A DNA stretch of 64,000 bases from Gymnothorax reevesii (Eukaryota; Chordata; Actinopteri; Anguilliformes; Muraenidae). A program made the translations under genes and the position numbers. The stretch is from contig CM056574.1 in assembly GCA_029721435.1 (NCBI GenBank), positions 33,560,001-33,624,000 of the forward strand. The letters run 5' to 3'. The notes below the pieces were generated by a model. That model was not told the DNA's origin. It saw only the letters and a list, made by a program, of their open reading frames with translations, and made no database searches. Shown in pieces: positions 52,716-59,989 of this stretch (its first letter is position 1; every line of letters starts with the position of its first letter).

Positions 52716-55037
52716 TATTAATTATTATTATTTAATTTAATTATTAAATTATTAATTATTATATTTATAATTATTGTTGTTATCCATGAATTTTCAAATC
52801 TACCGTTTTACATAATTGCTGAACAAATAATCAAGCACACTATTATTTATTGATTAAAATACCAAATAATTCTTGCATTCCTGAACATAAAAATTAGTTT
52901 TAGTGGGTGAATGCAGGAATGCAAGCCGTTATGAAGGCCAAAGGAGGCCGTACAAAATATAGGTTTTTTTTTTGTGTGAATTTTTTTTTTGTTGTTTTTA
53001 TGTGTGAATAAGGACTATTAAATGGTTTCAGTTTGTTATTTGCCAAAGAAATGACAAAATAATTTTAAGTTTTAAACAAGTTTTTGAAAAATTTCTTAAA
53101 TATTTGTGTTTTCTCATTTTTTATGACAGATGGTCTAATTAATTTGTTAAGCGCTGTATCTCTGTCAATATATGTGCGGATGTTTAGATAGTACTCGATG
53201 TGTGAGGCTCTGGCAGGCGTGAGGTAGGGCTGAAGAATGGCTGGTAAACAAGCAGGCCCCTCCTCCCTCCCATTCCTCTTCTCTCAACACGTGATTGATG
53301 AGCTCCACTCTGTCTCATGACTGGAAAATGGATCTCTCCATTACCAAACAGTTCTGCACGTTTCGTTGTCTCTGTCAGTGTGGCTGTGAGTCTCAGACTG
53401 TGCCTCTCTCTCTCTCTCCATCTCAGCCCACCACTCAGTCTCTCTCTACCTCTCGTTCTGCCAATCTCTCGGTCTCTCTCTCCATCTTTGTCTCTCACAC
53501 TAGCCTCTCTCCCTCTCTTTTGGATTGTTTGCCTCTCTCTCTCCATCCCTCTTCATGAGAGTCTCTCCCTCTCTCTCGGTCTCTCTCCCTCTCTCAGATA
53601 GCGGAGGAAGCAGTGGTTTGGTTTGGGCTGAAACGCATCATTATGCTCTGTAGGGGAGGCATCTTTGCTGACCAGGCAGTTTTTTTTCCACCCTTCCAGT
53701 CAAACAAAGCAAAGCAGAAAACCTCACCGATCAAAATGTCTCCCAGTTCACAGAGACGGGCGAAAATAAAAACCGGGAAAATGAAGGGAAGGAAGGGGGG
53801 AGGAGAGAAGGAGAGCCCTGAGTCTACCTCTGCTGCATGCTAATGGACCCGTTTATGTAGCAAGCTGCTGCTCGAAAACACTTTTCCTCCGTGGCGGCTT
53901 TAAAACACTAAAAGAAATGAAACCCATTTGCAGTAAATCAAGTCTCTCACTTCAAAGCACCATTCTTCCCTCTTCGGCGTCAGACACAGGAAGCCTGCAG
54001 TTGACAGGAAGTGGAGGGAGGACTTCCTGTCAGGTGTGGCTATGGTGACTGCATGGTTTGGGACGCGTGCTTTTGTGTGTGCGAGCGCGCTCCTGTGTGT
54101 GTGTGTGTTTGTGAGTATATGAATGTGGGTGAGAGTACACCTGTGTGTGCGTGCACGTGTGTGTCTGCACTGGTCTCCAACAACATATCACTATAGCTGT
54201 ACTTTGTACAACAATCCTGGCCGGAGTTCTTGTTCTTCAAGGAGATCTGGAACAAGTGTGAGATTTCAGGAGCTTATTACTGGGACTGTGGTAAGCAAGA
54301 GGTGTGTCTAAAGACTTGATGCGAGTAACAGACCTCACAGGCCACGGCCAAGCATGAAGTACAGGCGTCGAGCAGAGAGCGAGAGGGGTAATGCATGGAT
54401 GAGCCGAGCAGGGGGCTGGAATCAGGATGTACAAAGTACTGTGAGGGGAATTAACATTCCTCAAGATGCCAGCAAGTTCCAGAGGTTAATGGACGTTACG
54501 CAGCCCTGGTGAGAAACAGAAAAGCTCTCCCACTGAAGTCTATTCAAAACTACGACTCTTTGCATTGAGCCAGTAACTCTTAAGGGACTGAGTTGCGTAA
54601 ATTAAGAGTTTGATGTTAATTTTTTTTTCTAATCATCTCTTTCCATTGGGATGTTCAGTCTGCAAGCCCGGGGCTAATAAAGCCCCCCGCGCACACGCTC
54701 TGGGGCCAAAAAGCCTCACAGCCAACTATGGCCTCTTCCAAGATTCGCCATGATACAGCATTGAGTAACATCTATTAGACTGTATGGGCTCGGTCACCAG
54801 AGGCAGCCTCCAATTCCGCATCTCCGTGACCGCATTAGCCAAGGAAGCTACCTCGGGCAAAACGCTCAAACAAACACTGATCCAGAATCAGTTATCCGCA
54901 GTGAGAGGACGCACAGGGGACCGGCTGGTGGAGGCTCACCTGTAGGGCTTGTCGTGGGAGTTGACTCCGGCGAAGGACTGACTCCTAGTGATGGACCTGG
55001 AGAGGACTCGCCGCGAGGGGCGCACTGAGAGAGACAT
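18268..55037 (-). CDS. ripor1: RIPOR1 (FAM65A), RHO family-interacting cell polarity regulator, complete coding sequence in 21 exons
   Basis: RIPOR1 binds active RHO GTPases and links them to CCM3-MST3/4 kinases to steer Golgi reorientation in migrating cells (family knowledge). I assembled 21 coding exons from 55037 to 18268. They sum to 3372 nt, exactly 1123 codons plus stop, against about 1220 residues in human. Domains in order: a short N-terminus with RSQSFAG; the conserved RHO-binding PL48-type region (about 45-360) with coiled-coil stretches around [22 protein letters not shown] and IDELYEAYC; the [14 protein letters not shown] block and [17 protein letters not shown]; a long Ser/Pro/Glu-rich disordered exon (359-720) with YSRSLSHIS and [11 protein letters not shown]; then a helical ARM/HEAT-like C-terminal region (about 770-1110) ending PGSMASTAF. 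The missing length against human lies in the disordered exon. RIPOR2 and RIPOR3 are the alternatives, but these blocks fit RIPOR1 best, as does the synteny with ctcf. Confidence 0.96.
18430..20014 (+). mobile_element. decayed Tc1-like transposon A in ripor1 last intron
   Basis: The left end CAGTGCCCTCCAAAATGATT and the right end (reversed TGCCCTCCAAAATTACTGGC) are inverted repeats. Between them, plus-strand remnants of a Tc1 transposase appear (for example 19,260-19,400). Many stops. A separate inverted-repeat element is inserted at 19,541-19,721. Confidence 0.72.
19541..19721. mobile_element. foldback MITE nested in Tc1 copy A
   Basis: About 55 bases starting AGCGCCTTGACGAGACTTCC are mirrored at the right by GGAAGTCTCGTCAAGGTGCC, continuing inward through GACGCAAxACAGAAxCATCGCAA. 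The loop is a TTTA/T/G-rich stretch (about 19,602-19,655). Confidence 0.65.
21158..21278. mobile_element. small inverted-repeat element (GCCTGCGAAGC ends) nested in Tc1 copy B
   Basis: The ends GCCTGCGAAGC (21158-21168) and GCTTCGCAGGC (21268-21278) are exact inverted repeats. Inside are two copies of GAAAGTGTGACTACC and a GACAGGCAGACAGACGGACA tract. No coding frame. Confidence 0.68.
21345..22490. other. unresolved ~1.1-kb insertion inside Tc1 copy B
   Basis: Sequence foreign to the surrounding Tc1. I could not find matching ends or a coding frame. A retroviral-type LTR fragment is possible but unsupported. Confidence 0.35.
23424..23514 (-). CDS. ripor1: ripor1 coding exon 20
   Basis: It encodes [20 protein letters not shown] then [10 protein letters not shown] plus one base, matching human GIEPLVYLCQTDTEAVREAARQSL. 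The acceptor is TTCCACAG and the donor GTAAGA. Confidence 0.95.
24096..24179 (-). CDS. ripor1: ripor1 coding exon 19
   Basis: Twenty-eight codons, [20 protein letters not shown] then CKALACLK, match human LDQLEDEDVQTRVAGCLALGCIK in the helical repeat. The acceptor is CTCCCCCAG and the donor GTCAGT. Phase is 0 at both ends. Confidence 0.94.
24180..25784. other. ripor1 intron between exons 18 and 19
   Basis: No recognisable gene or complete transposon. The 25,080-25,330 stretch looks repeat-like but is unassigned. Confidence 0.45.
25785..25981 (-). CDS. ripor1: ripor1 coding exon 18
   Basis: It encodes [40 protein letters not shown] and [20 protein letters not shown], then RHRER. This is ARM/HEAT-like helical repeat sequence. 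The acceptor is CTGTCTCAG and the donor GTGAGC. Confidence 0.95.
26697..26855 (-). CDS. ripor1: ripor1 coding exon 17
   Basis: It encodes [20 protein letters not shown] and [20 protein letters not shown], then [12 protein letters not shown]. The acceptor is CATCCCTAG and the donor GTATGC. LPRRxxxGxxxxLTxFQFWSxxE aligns to human, placing it in the C-terminal helical repeat region. Confidence 0.93.
27582..27743 (-). CDS. ripor1: ripor1 coding exon 16 (tandem NAGNAG acceptor)
   Basis: It encodes [20 protein letters not shown] through [14 protein letters not shown]. The acceptor region reads CTCTGGAGCAG. Either the second AG (start 27743) or the first AG (start 27746, adding one residue) keeps frame. 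The second is chosen because CAG acceptors are preferred over GAG. The donor is GTACAA. Sequence similarity to human is weaker here, but phases fit both neighbours. Confidence 0.88.
27744..28834. other. ripor1 intron between exons 15 and 16
   Basis: AT-rich with no coding or repeat feature I can name. Confidence 0.5.
28835..28970 (-). CDS. ripor1: ripor1 coding exon 15
   Basis: It encodes [20 protein letters not shown] and [20 protein letters not shown], then SQPNK plus one base, matching human [27 protein letters not shown]. The acceptor is TGTGGCGCAG and the donor GTACGT. Confidence 0.95.
29722..29822. mobile_element. short palindromic MITE, copy B
   Basis: It starts GCTGTTGAAAACC and has GGCAACTTGTTTAAAAGAGC on the left, mirrored by ATAAACAAGTCGCCACATGA and GGGTTTTCAA on the right. 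It lies in the ripor1 intron between exons 14 and 15. Confidence 0.6.
30311..30452 (-). CDS. ripor1: ripor1 coding exon 14
   Basis: It encodes (R)[40 protein letters not shown] and NCSTQLL. The acceptor is CGCCCCCTGCAG, with an unusually GC-rich and short tract, and the donor GTGAGG. A transposable element ends only 38 bases upstream of this acceptor. CPALDxxLxxHLxxCSxxLL matches human. Confidence 0.93.
30452..30465 (+). promoter_or_regulatory. CTCF-type motif on the ripor1 exon 14 acceptor
   Basis: CCTGCAGGGGGCGC fits the core consensus CCASYAGRKGGCRS with one mismatch (T for A at position 3). It spans the intron-exon junction on the opposite strand. Confidence 0.45.
30491..31624. mobile_element. 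1.13-kb inverted-repeat element carrying an exon-like frame
   Basis: The left end TTTAAAGGAGCAGTATGTAA is mirrored by TTACATATAGCTCCTTTAAA at the right (to 31,624). Inside, 30,796-30,966 reads [20 protein letters not shown] and FRWRRLK-like [18 protein letters not shown] then FLLDR, stopping at CAGGTAAG, which looks like a splice donor. The host protein family was not identified. It lies between ripor1 exons 13 and 14. Confidence 0.6.
31710..33044 (+). mobile_element. Tc1-like transposon C with near-complete but broken transposase
   Basis: The frame from 31,766 reads [20 protein letters not shown] and [20 protein letters not shown] (helix-turn-helix). Later remnants include [14 protein letters not shown] and, at about 32,522, [15 protein letters not shown] around the catalytic Asp. 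The right end CCAACTATTTCAGAATTAGG matches the usual end of this fish family. The left inverted repeat was not found, so it is probably 5'-truncated. Several frameshifts. Confidence 0.75.
33234..33247 (+). promoter_or_regulatory. CTCF-type motif in ripor1 intron 13
   Basis: CCACTAGATGGCAG matches the core consensus CCASYAGRKGGCRS at every position. It lies about 100 bp upstream of the exon 13 donor in sequence flanked by transposon debris. Confidence 0.5.
33345..33487 (-). CDS. ripor1: ripor1 coding exon 13
   Basis: It encodes [30 protein letters not shown], the acidic [11 protein letters not shown] and RKNSSD plus two bases. The acceptor is TCTTCTTAG and the donor GTTAGT. SRASSLSITVEHALESFSFLNEDEDED is the human counterpart, so SSxSLTVExALESFxFLN is the conserved core. 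Confidence 0.94.
33488..35516. other. ripor1 intron between exons 12 and 13
   Basis: CA-rich words near 33,500-33,720 and an A-run at 33,583. An ATTAGC triplicate lies at 35,412-35,429. No gene seen. Confidence 0.5.
35517..36602 (-). CDS. ripor1: ripor1 large coding exon 12, disordered Ser/Pro/Glu-rich segment
   Basis: The exon is 1086 bases (residues 359-720), phase 0 at both ends, between CCCTGTAG and GTGAGT. It starts [15 protein letters not shown] and [13 protein letters not shown], has an acidic EEEEEGEGE run, the conserved [16 protein letters not shown] near residue 470 and a conserved closing helix, [20 protein letters not shown]. The middle is low-complexity and poorly conserved. The human exon is longer, with Thr/Pro repeats absent here. 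Several antisense reading frames here are GC-rich shadows. Confidence 0.96.
37339..37390. repeat. GCTACGGCTACA short tandem repeat
   Basis: Degenerate 6/12-bp units of GCTACR in the ripor1 intron between exons 11 and 12. Confidence 0.7.
38281..38413 (-). CDS. ripor1: ripor1 coding exon 11
   Basis: It encodes (N)[20 protein letters not shown] then [20 protein letters not shown] and QAFY. The acceptor is CTCTTTTGCAG and the donor GTGAGT. [21 protein letters not shown] is conserved to human. Confidence 0.96.
38819..38967 (-). CDS. ripor1: ripor1 coding exon 10
   Basis: It encodes [20 protein letters not shown] through IKLSLEVTW plus two bases. The acceptor is TTGCTTAG and the donor GTGAGT. It is nearly collinear with human [20 protein letters not shown] and [17 protein letters not shown]. 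Confidence 0.97.
39111..39466. mobile_element. 340-bp palindromic hAT-like MITE
   Basis: Ends GGTAAGACTTTACAATAA (from 39,119) and, reversed, GGTAACACTTTACAGTAA (to 39,458) extend into about 90 bases of inverted repeat rich in TTAACTATCARTTAATTAAC. Flanks ACCTCATA and ACATCATA agree at 7 of 8 bases, a likely old 8-bp target duplication. Confidence 0.68.
39640..39748. repeat. (CA)n followed by (ACACAGAC)n microsatellite
   Basis: About 19 CA units pass into an 8-bp ACACAGAC array and then a 6-bp ACAGAC array, showing stepwise unit change. Confidence 0.9.
39938..40103. mobile_element. Harbinger-type MITE, copy 2 (TAA duplication)
   Basis: The left end AGCCGCTTTCACACTGG and the more diverged right end CCGGAGTTAAAGCAGCG bound 39941-40100, with TAA on both sides. 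The interior shares GACGCGAA, TTTGCATTGACTTTGA and TGTCGTGCAAAA with copy 1. It lies in the ripor1 intron between exons 9 and 10. Confidence 0.8.
41117..41242 (-). CDS. ripor1: ripor1 coding exon 9
   Basis: Forty-two codons run from [20 protein letters not shown] to [30 protein letters not shown] and TEFLSIK are strong RIPOR1 signatures. The acceptor is TGACTCCGCAG and the donor GTGAAT. Phase is 0 at both ends. Confidence 0.97.
41684..41727 (-). CDS. ripor1: ripor1 coding exon 8
   Basis: A 44-base exon encodes (G)[14 protein letters not shown] between CTGTGCTGCAG and GTGAGG. It matches human [15 protein letters not shown]. Confidence 0.95.
42295..43140. repeat. tandem array of ~144-bp units ending in a GACGGACAGA tract
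   Basis: Units starting ATCTTGGATTTTGA begin at 42,384, 42,526, 42,671, 42,814 and 42,959 (142-145 bp apart), with a partial unit before. Each has CATACCAAATYAGAACTTCC and an ATAACGTCRTTTTT segment. The last unit runs into GGAGGGACGGACGGACAGAT at about 43,090. It resembles the 2.1-kb element in design. No coding frame. Confidence 0.75.
43340..43363. repeat. poly(T) tract
   Basis: A run of 20-odd T bases in the ripor1 intron between exons 7 and 8. The rest of 43,364-44,356 shows no gene. Confidence 0.85.
44357..44420 (-). CDS. ripor1: ripor1 coding exon 7
   Basis: It encodes [20 protein letters not shown] then K plus one base of Gly, corresponding to human MCLLESELEAQLGEFHLRMK. The acceptor is GTGTTTGCAG and the donor GTGAGC. 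Confidence 0.95.
45259..45408 (-). CDS. ripor1: ripor1 coding exon 6
   Basis: Fifty codons run from [20 protein letters not shown] to [14 protein letters not shown]. The acceptor is TTTGTGCGCAG and the donor GTAAGG. It matches human [18 protein letters not shown] and [11 protein letters not shown] closely. Confidence 0.96.
46170..46480. repeat. CA/CAGA-rich low-complexity tract
   Basis: Imperfect ACACACA and CAGACA words over 300 bases in the ripor1 intron between exons 5 and 6. Reading frames here are repeat artefacts. Confidence 0.75.
48642..48660 (+). promoter_or_regulatory. ACTACA-type (ZNF143/THAP11-like) promoter motif
   Basis: AACTACATCTCCCAGAGGC resembles the known ACTACAAYTCCCAG promoter element. 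A CpG-containing stretch (48,790-49,030) follows. Function is inferred only. Confidence 0.35.
49492..49545 (-). CDS. ripor1: ripor1 coding exon 5
   Basis: Fifty-four bases encode [18 protein letters not shown] between a TTTCCCAACAG acceptor and a GTAAGC donor, phase 0 at both ends. It is part of the helical RHO-binding region. Confidence 0.95.
50084..50107 (-). CDS. ripor1: ripor1 24-nt microexon (GFLYELDK)
   Basis: Twenty-four bases encode GFLYELDK between TTTTTCTCTGCAG and GTGAGA, in phase 0 at both ends. The peptide fills exactly the gap between RNSRL and QVKVIERF seen in the human protein (GFLYDLDKQVKSIERF), so the exon is real although it is too short to be found by ORF length. Confidence 0.93.
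50277..50355 (-). CDS. ripor1: ripor1 coding exon 3
   Basis: It reads [16 protein letters not shown] then [10 protein letters not shown], predicted coiled coil, matching the family signature RESKRNSRL. The acceptor is TTGCCTCCAG and the donor is the less common GTGGGT. It ends in phase 0. Confidence 0.95.
50823..51018. mobile_element. palindromic hAT-type MITE, copy 2
   Basis: It starts CAGTGGCCTCCAACC and ends CTCTGGGAACAGGGAGCACCG, with the same internal blocks as the copy at 4.8 kb. It lies in the ripor1 intron between exons 2 and 3. Confidence 0.6.
51139..51168. repeat. (GT)n microsatellite just downstream of ripor1 exon 2
   Basis: Fifteen GT units, ending about 20 bases from the exon 2 donor. 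Confidence 0.9.
51190..51342 (-). CDS. ripor1: ripor1 coding exon 2
   Basis: It encodes [40 protein letters not shown], then [10 protein letters not shown]. The acceptor is GTGTTACAG and the donor [16 protein letters not shown] and ALKRGL match the human protein. A GA dinucleotide run lies just upstream in the intron. Confidence 0.95.
51362..51394. repeat. (GA)n microsatellite upstream of ripor1 exon 2
   Basis: A pure GA run on plus (CT on the transcribed strand) 20 bases from the acceptor, so it provides the pyrimidine tract of exon 2. Confidence 0.9.
52630..52770. repeat. (ATT)n AT-rich microsatellite
   Basis: TTATTATTATT arrays with interruptions. The surrounding ripor1 intron 51,343-54,939 otherwise shows no exon. 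Confidence 0.88.
53390..53600. repeat. CTCTCT-rich polypyrimidine tract
   Basis: Over 200 bases dominated by CTCTCT/CTCTCC on plus. Long reading frames on both strands here are repeat artefacts. Confidence 0.85.
54070..54170. repeat. GT-rich microsatellite tract
   Basis: Interrupted GTGTGT runs in the intron below the ripor1 start exon. Confidence 0.75.
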
Positions 55038-55063
55038 GGTGGACACAGCGCGGGAGGGACTCC
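54940..55063 (-). CDS. ripor1: ripor1 exon with start codon (coding 54940-55037)
   Basis: A strong acceptor (CCCCCTCCTGTTTCCTCACAG) opens the exon at 55063. There are 26 bases of 5' UTR before ATG at 55037 in the context TCCACCATG. The coding part reads [20 protein letters not shown], then [12 protein letters not shown]. The donor is GTGAGC. An acceptor here means at least one more non-coding exon exists upstream. Confidence 0.95.
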
Positions 55064-56182
55064 CTGTGAGGAAACAGGAGGGGGACAGAATTAACTGTCG
55101 CACACCATTACGGGAAGGGGACAAAATTAACCATCACACATCTTAACAGAAAGGGGACAAAATGAATTGTCACACAACATACAAACGGGGGACATAATGA
55201 GGCAATGAAACCCGAGAGACTCGGCCCTTCGGAAGCAAGTCTGAAGAGAAAAACGTGTCGGCAAGAGCAGGGTATCGTTTTTATCACAGATGTTTTCATT
55301 GTAATTTAAGTAAGAGGAGTTTCTGGGGACCCTAGTCTGACGTGGAAATACAGTTATGTAACTCTTTCCCTTAAATTCTGTTAGCCGCACAGTCTTGGCC
55401 GAGTGTACTTCAGCCACGAGAACACGAGAGTCATGGCTTCACAAGCTGCAGAGCACTAGCATTGCTTTTGGGACACAGAGGGAATTTACATAGCAGCAGA
55501 TGCAGTTAATTAGAAGACCTCTGCAGGCAAAGTGATTATGTAACTCCAAAATACACAGCAGGCCCACGTCCCTAAACAGTAAACACATTATGTCACAGTG
55601 TTTTACCCAACGCTCTCATCCAAGGTTATCTGCAGTTGCTATACTATGCAGGGGCTAAACCCCCCAAAAAGTTGTGGGACTGAGGGCGTTACTCAAGGGC
55701 CCAACACCTGCATACATATCATGGCTACTCGGTTCTTAAGTGTGGCTTGAATCTTCCGACCCTTCGGGTTCCAGTCGAATGTCTTGACCGTTTCAGGTCG
55801 CCACCATAAGCACCATGTGGGCCCATAGAAATGGCCACCTGCCCTGGCAATGGTGACAAGCAAAGGGTGACATCCCCACCTGGCCCTCACCAGCACTTCC
55901 AAAGGTTCAGATAGTACCCGTAAACACAAACAGTTTTGCAACCAGAAATTATGGGCTGGTTGCAAGAATGTAGCGCTGAGAATTTTGCTCATTTCTCATA
56001 CCAAAGGAACACATTTGTTTACTTTTTTCAGGACTTGTCAAAAAAAGTTGCATCATCTAACATACAACTGCCCAGCATTCATGTCAGGTCATATCACATG
56101 CCGACCCAGCCAATTTGCAGAGGCACCACATAAAAGTAGCGCCTTAATAGATTTTTTCAGATAATGAAAAGCTCCGTTACAC

Positions 56183-56189
<7 letters not shown>

Positions 56190-56233
<44 letters not shown>

Positions 56234-56264
56234 TGAGCACGCGCACACACACACACACACACAA
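56190..56264. repeat. (CA)n microsatellite
   Basis: Two CA runs split by GCATGAGCACGCG. Confidence 0.9.
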
Positions 56265-57228
56265 ATACATAGTTACAGAGCCCTTCATTGAGCGCCAGCT
56301 GCCGGCACCTTCTATTTGAAAACAAAAGACCGGATGGCTACAGGGCCAATAAATTCACAGAAAACTGCGGGGGTGGGGTTGCGTTCCCACTGTTCACCAG
56401 TGTATTTCCAAACAAACTCAGTGGGCAACACACTTACACCGAAGTCAGAACAGTGCTACAAGCAAGACTGGATTAGCTGCCCTATCAGCCACCAGGCAGC
56501 TAGCTGGTCTGCGGAAAACTCACTGAAATTCTCAGTATTAGGCAGTAAAATGTGTCCATCGAGGCCGGTGAGAGTACGACTGTACCACACACGCTACAAA
56601 GCTATGATACACAGGAACATCCAGTCCCCGCCAACGGATGATAGTGTCTTACACAATATAAAGATTAAAAGCGAAGCATGCCGAAAAATCAATACATCAT
56701 CTAAAACACAAACTCTCGTACACGCTCATAGATAAGCATTTCGTGTCCCCAAATTCCACAGATACGCAGCCTGATTTAGTGTTTTATGGGGTCTTATGTT
56801 GTTAATAGAATGTGAAGATTATGACTTACGGAGTACTGGAAAACACCCCGCAGAGTGGAATCGCTCAAAGAGCGGCCTGGGACTCACATATTTTTTTGTT
56901 AAGAACATGAGGCGAAAGCACAGCTGGAGCCCAGAGTCACTGTATTTACACAGAAATTCAGTCCATGAGCAAGAGAGCACGAGAGGAGGGGGAACAGAGG
57001 GCGATATGGGGAGATGAGGTTACCCTAGGACATAGCCAATGGACTGCAAAGGCTAATGCTAGCTAGCGCCGGTGAAAGTGACTCATTATTCCCAATACGT
57101 GCTTCAAAGACAGGCTGCTGACAAGGGGGTTTAGCTTAGCCTAACAGACAATGAAACAGACAGCTCTACTTTTCGGGCAGTCCTGATAAAAACTTATATA
57201 AACCCACTACGCCCCAGAACTCACAAGT

Positions 57229-57229
<1 letters not shown>

Positions 57230-57274
<45 letters not shown>
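57230..57274. repeat. (CA)n microsatellite
   Basis: A pure run of about 22 CA units. Confidence 0.92.
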
Positions 57275-57275
<1 letters not shown>

Positions 57276-57699
57276 ATGTAAATAAGTTCTATTTTTGTTT
57301 GAATCCAACAGACTGGCACCACACACCAACACCCACTCACTATTCCACCCATTGAATAATTATTTCAAATGCAGAGAGAAATATTGCAGTACTGCTTTGG
57401 TGTTATTTGCAAATGGTGTTATTTGCCAGCCCAGACATAGACAGTCACACCGTAACATGACGCAGTCCCATGTATTCAAATAAAAATAACTGAATTAACA
57501 TTCATCATGAAAATGGAACCAAAGTACTGCTATAAAAGAAACTAATCATAAATTTGACTACATGTCACATACGCATGCATTTTTGCATGTGCATATGTAT
57601 GCTATTTGCAATTTTGGTTAATGTGGTTCAGATGCCTTTTTGTAAGCAACTGTAACGGCAAGTCACACAGGATTTGGTTAGAAATGCTCTGGTCTGCTC

Positions 57700-58255
57700 A
57701 GTCACGGATGTGGGTATTCAGGGTCACAGATTTTGAGTGCGCTAAAACGGATATGATCAGCTCAGTAACTGATTTAGTCTAGGCTGAGGCTGATTTGGTC
57801 GGACAATCGTCAGTTAAGTCAGAATTGTGACTAACATGCTCAGAACACGGACTGATTTCGGCCTATTCGTTGCTGTGGCTGATTTTGTCAAGGGTATAAC
57901 TGATGAAGTCAGGACTGTGACTGATTTTATCAGCTTAGTAACTGATTTAGAATTACGACAGATTTGGACGGTATAGTAACTGATTTAGTCTGGGCTGTGA
58001 CTGATATGGCCAGTACTATAACTGATTTACTAAGCGTGTGAGACTAGTTAAGGCTATAACTGATGAAGCTAGGGCTGAGACAGATATTTATTCAGCCCAG
58101 TAACTGGTTTAGTCAGAGCTGTGACTGATTTGGTCTGATCAGTCATTGATTCTGTCAGGGCTGTAATTAATCAGTACTGTGCATAGACTGATTAAGGCCT
58201 ATTCACTGCTGTGGCTGATTTTGTTAGGGCCATAACTGATCTCATTAGGGTTATG
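57700..58255. repeat. degenerate CTGATTTxGTCAG satellite with ~337-bp higher-order period
   Basis: About 20 diverged copies of GGGCTGTGACTGATTTNGTC. A longer block GACTGATTTCGGCCTATTCG at 57,849 recurs as GACTGATTAAGGCCTATTCA at 58,186. Confidence 0.7.
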
Positions 58256-58765
58256 CTGACCGACAGCTGAAGGCTCAGAGAAGGGAAGTCTGGTTTATTT
58301 TAAACTCTGCATGGTGGCAAAAGAAAATCATCTCTGCTATCTGAAGAACAGCACATCGAGCTCGACAGAGTCAACGATACACAGCAGACTCAATGCCATC
58401 AACAGCTCTTCATGTTCCACACAAGACAGACAGGAAGGCGCTGCTCACTTCAAGGTCATTAGAGCACATTTTCCCCCATTGTGCATCAAGGTTACCCTTT
58501 TCTTTGCTCCGCTGTACAACCTGTAACTCGAGATGGACTGTCTCCTTAGTTTGATTGATCTCAGTCATAGATCTCAATGCAAACCACCAAGAGAAAGGAG
58601 GAAGGGAGAGGCCTTGATCCAGAATGTTCCAGCTGTTTTATTTATGGTATACAGGCCTGTAAAAGCAACTTAGTACTGTTTTATCAGCTTTTAAAACTGA
58701 GGAGAATTCAAGGTTGGATAGAAATAGAATGTACTAGCAAACAAAGGGTACTGAACAAAAAAACC

Positions 58766-58776
58766 ACGCACGCGCG

Positions 58777-58835
<59 letters not shown>

Positions 58836-58881
58836 ACGCACACGCACACAAACACACAAACACACAAACACACAAACACAC
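58766..58881. repeat. (CG)n/(CA)n/(ACACAA)n compound microsatellite
   Basis: CGCGCG, then CA, then CACACG and AAACACAC units in sequence. The potential Z-DNA-forming alternation is obvious. Confidence 0.9.
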
Positions 58882-58956
58882 GTGCATGCATAAGCTAATA
58901 AGTTTTGTTCTCCCACCCTCACACACGTTCATTCACACACTTCTCGCTCCACACAA

Positions 58957-58959
<3 letters not shown>

Positions 58960-58994
<35 letters not shown>
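58960..58994. repeat. (CA)n microsatellite
   Basis: A pure run of about 17 CA units. Confidence 0.9.
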
Positions 58995-58995
<1 letters not shown>

Positions 58996-59576
58996 GCTTC
59001 CTCTCACTCTCACTCCATTTTTCCATTGCGCACAAATCATTAGCCATAACTGAGGCTCACTGGAGAGTTTGAAGAGAGAAGCTCTCAGGAAATACCTAAT
59101 AACACACCCTGTGCTGATCATTTCATTCAGGCTCAGTGTGGCCCACCAGGCAGCAGCCGTCGCCCACACCCATCCTCAGGTGTTACGGTCAGGCTCCGCA
59201 GGGCCAACTGCTGAGCTGAGAGACATTCCCAAAAACCAACCCCCACCCCCCCCACCCCTCGTCCAGGGGAAACGGGCCAGCCCGACAGGAAGTCTGCTGT
59301 TTTTTTTCCTCATAACCCACAGGAAATTGTGCGAAGGAAGACGGCCCAGGAATATAAAAACATCTGGACACTCTCTCGCTTCAGATAGTTGACATAACCC
59401 ATTTTCCCCCCTCACAGGGCTGAATGGGGTTAGAAAATTTACCCACAACCCTGAGAGGCTCATCAATTCATTCACAACACCTAGATACACAAGCAGAGTA
59501 CGTGCAGAGAATAAAACATCACAGTAAGCCCTGATAGGGTGGTGCACTCAGTTATTTTGTGGAAACAAATCAACTC

Positions 59577-59604
<28 letters not shown>
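59577..59604. repeat. poly(A) tract
   Basis: Twenty-eight A bases, possibly the tail of an old retroposon, though none is recognisable beside it. Confidence 0.85.
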
Positions 59605-59607
<3 letters not shown>

Positions 59608-59989
59608 AGTGAGCCAACTTATTGATCTTGTGATCACTGCACTTAAAAACATGGTAAAAATAACATCAAACTTTTCACTTTATTTTTCTTAAGTACCATT
59701 CACACAATGCAAAGTTGGCTGACAACATTTGAGTCCGCCACACTGCCCGGGTGTATACTGTACTCATGGCAGGCATACGCATAGATTTAACATTATTTCT
59801 ACCTGATACACATACTATTACTCGCCTCATAAATACACTACATGCCCTGCAGACAAGTTTCCTAAGAATACTACAAATACCATAAACACTCACCGCATTC
59901 TGTAAACACGCACCAGGCACATAAACGTGCACCGTAAGATGCACCACACTATACGGTGACATACCCTGTCTGGGCTAAAAGTTGCGCAT

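Noticed and set aside
53184..53601. Overlapping long frames of RER/SLSLS composition
   Set aside because: Produced by the CT-rich low-complexity tract.
55693..55992. 99-codon minus-strand frame upstream of ripor1
   Set aside because: The area looks like an old short interspersed repeat (ends such as ACCCAACGCTCTCATCCAAG), with no coding support.
57700..58255. Possible CRISPR array
   Set aside because: Units are diverged, adjacent and not separated by unique spacers of fixed size, and the genome is vertebrate.
58577..59053. 158-codon plus-strand frame with HTHTHT runs
   Set aside because: Spans two CA microsatellites. Open only because of the repeat.
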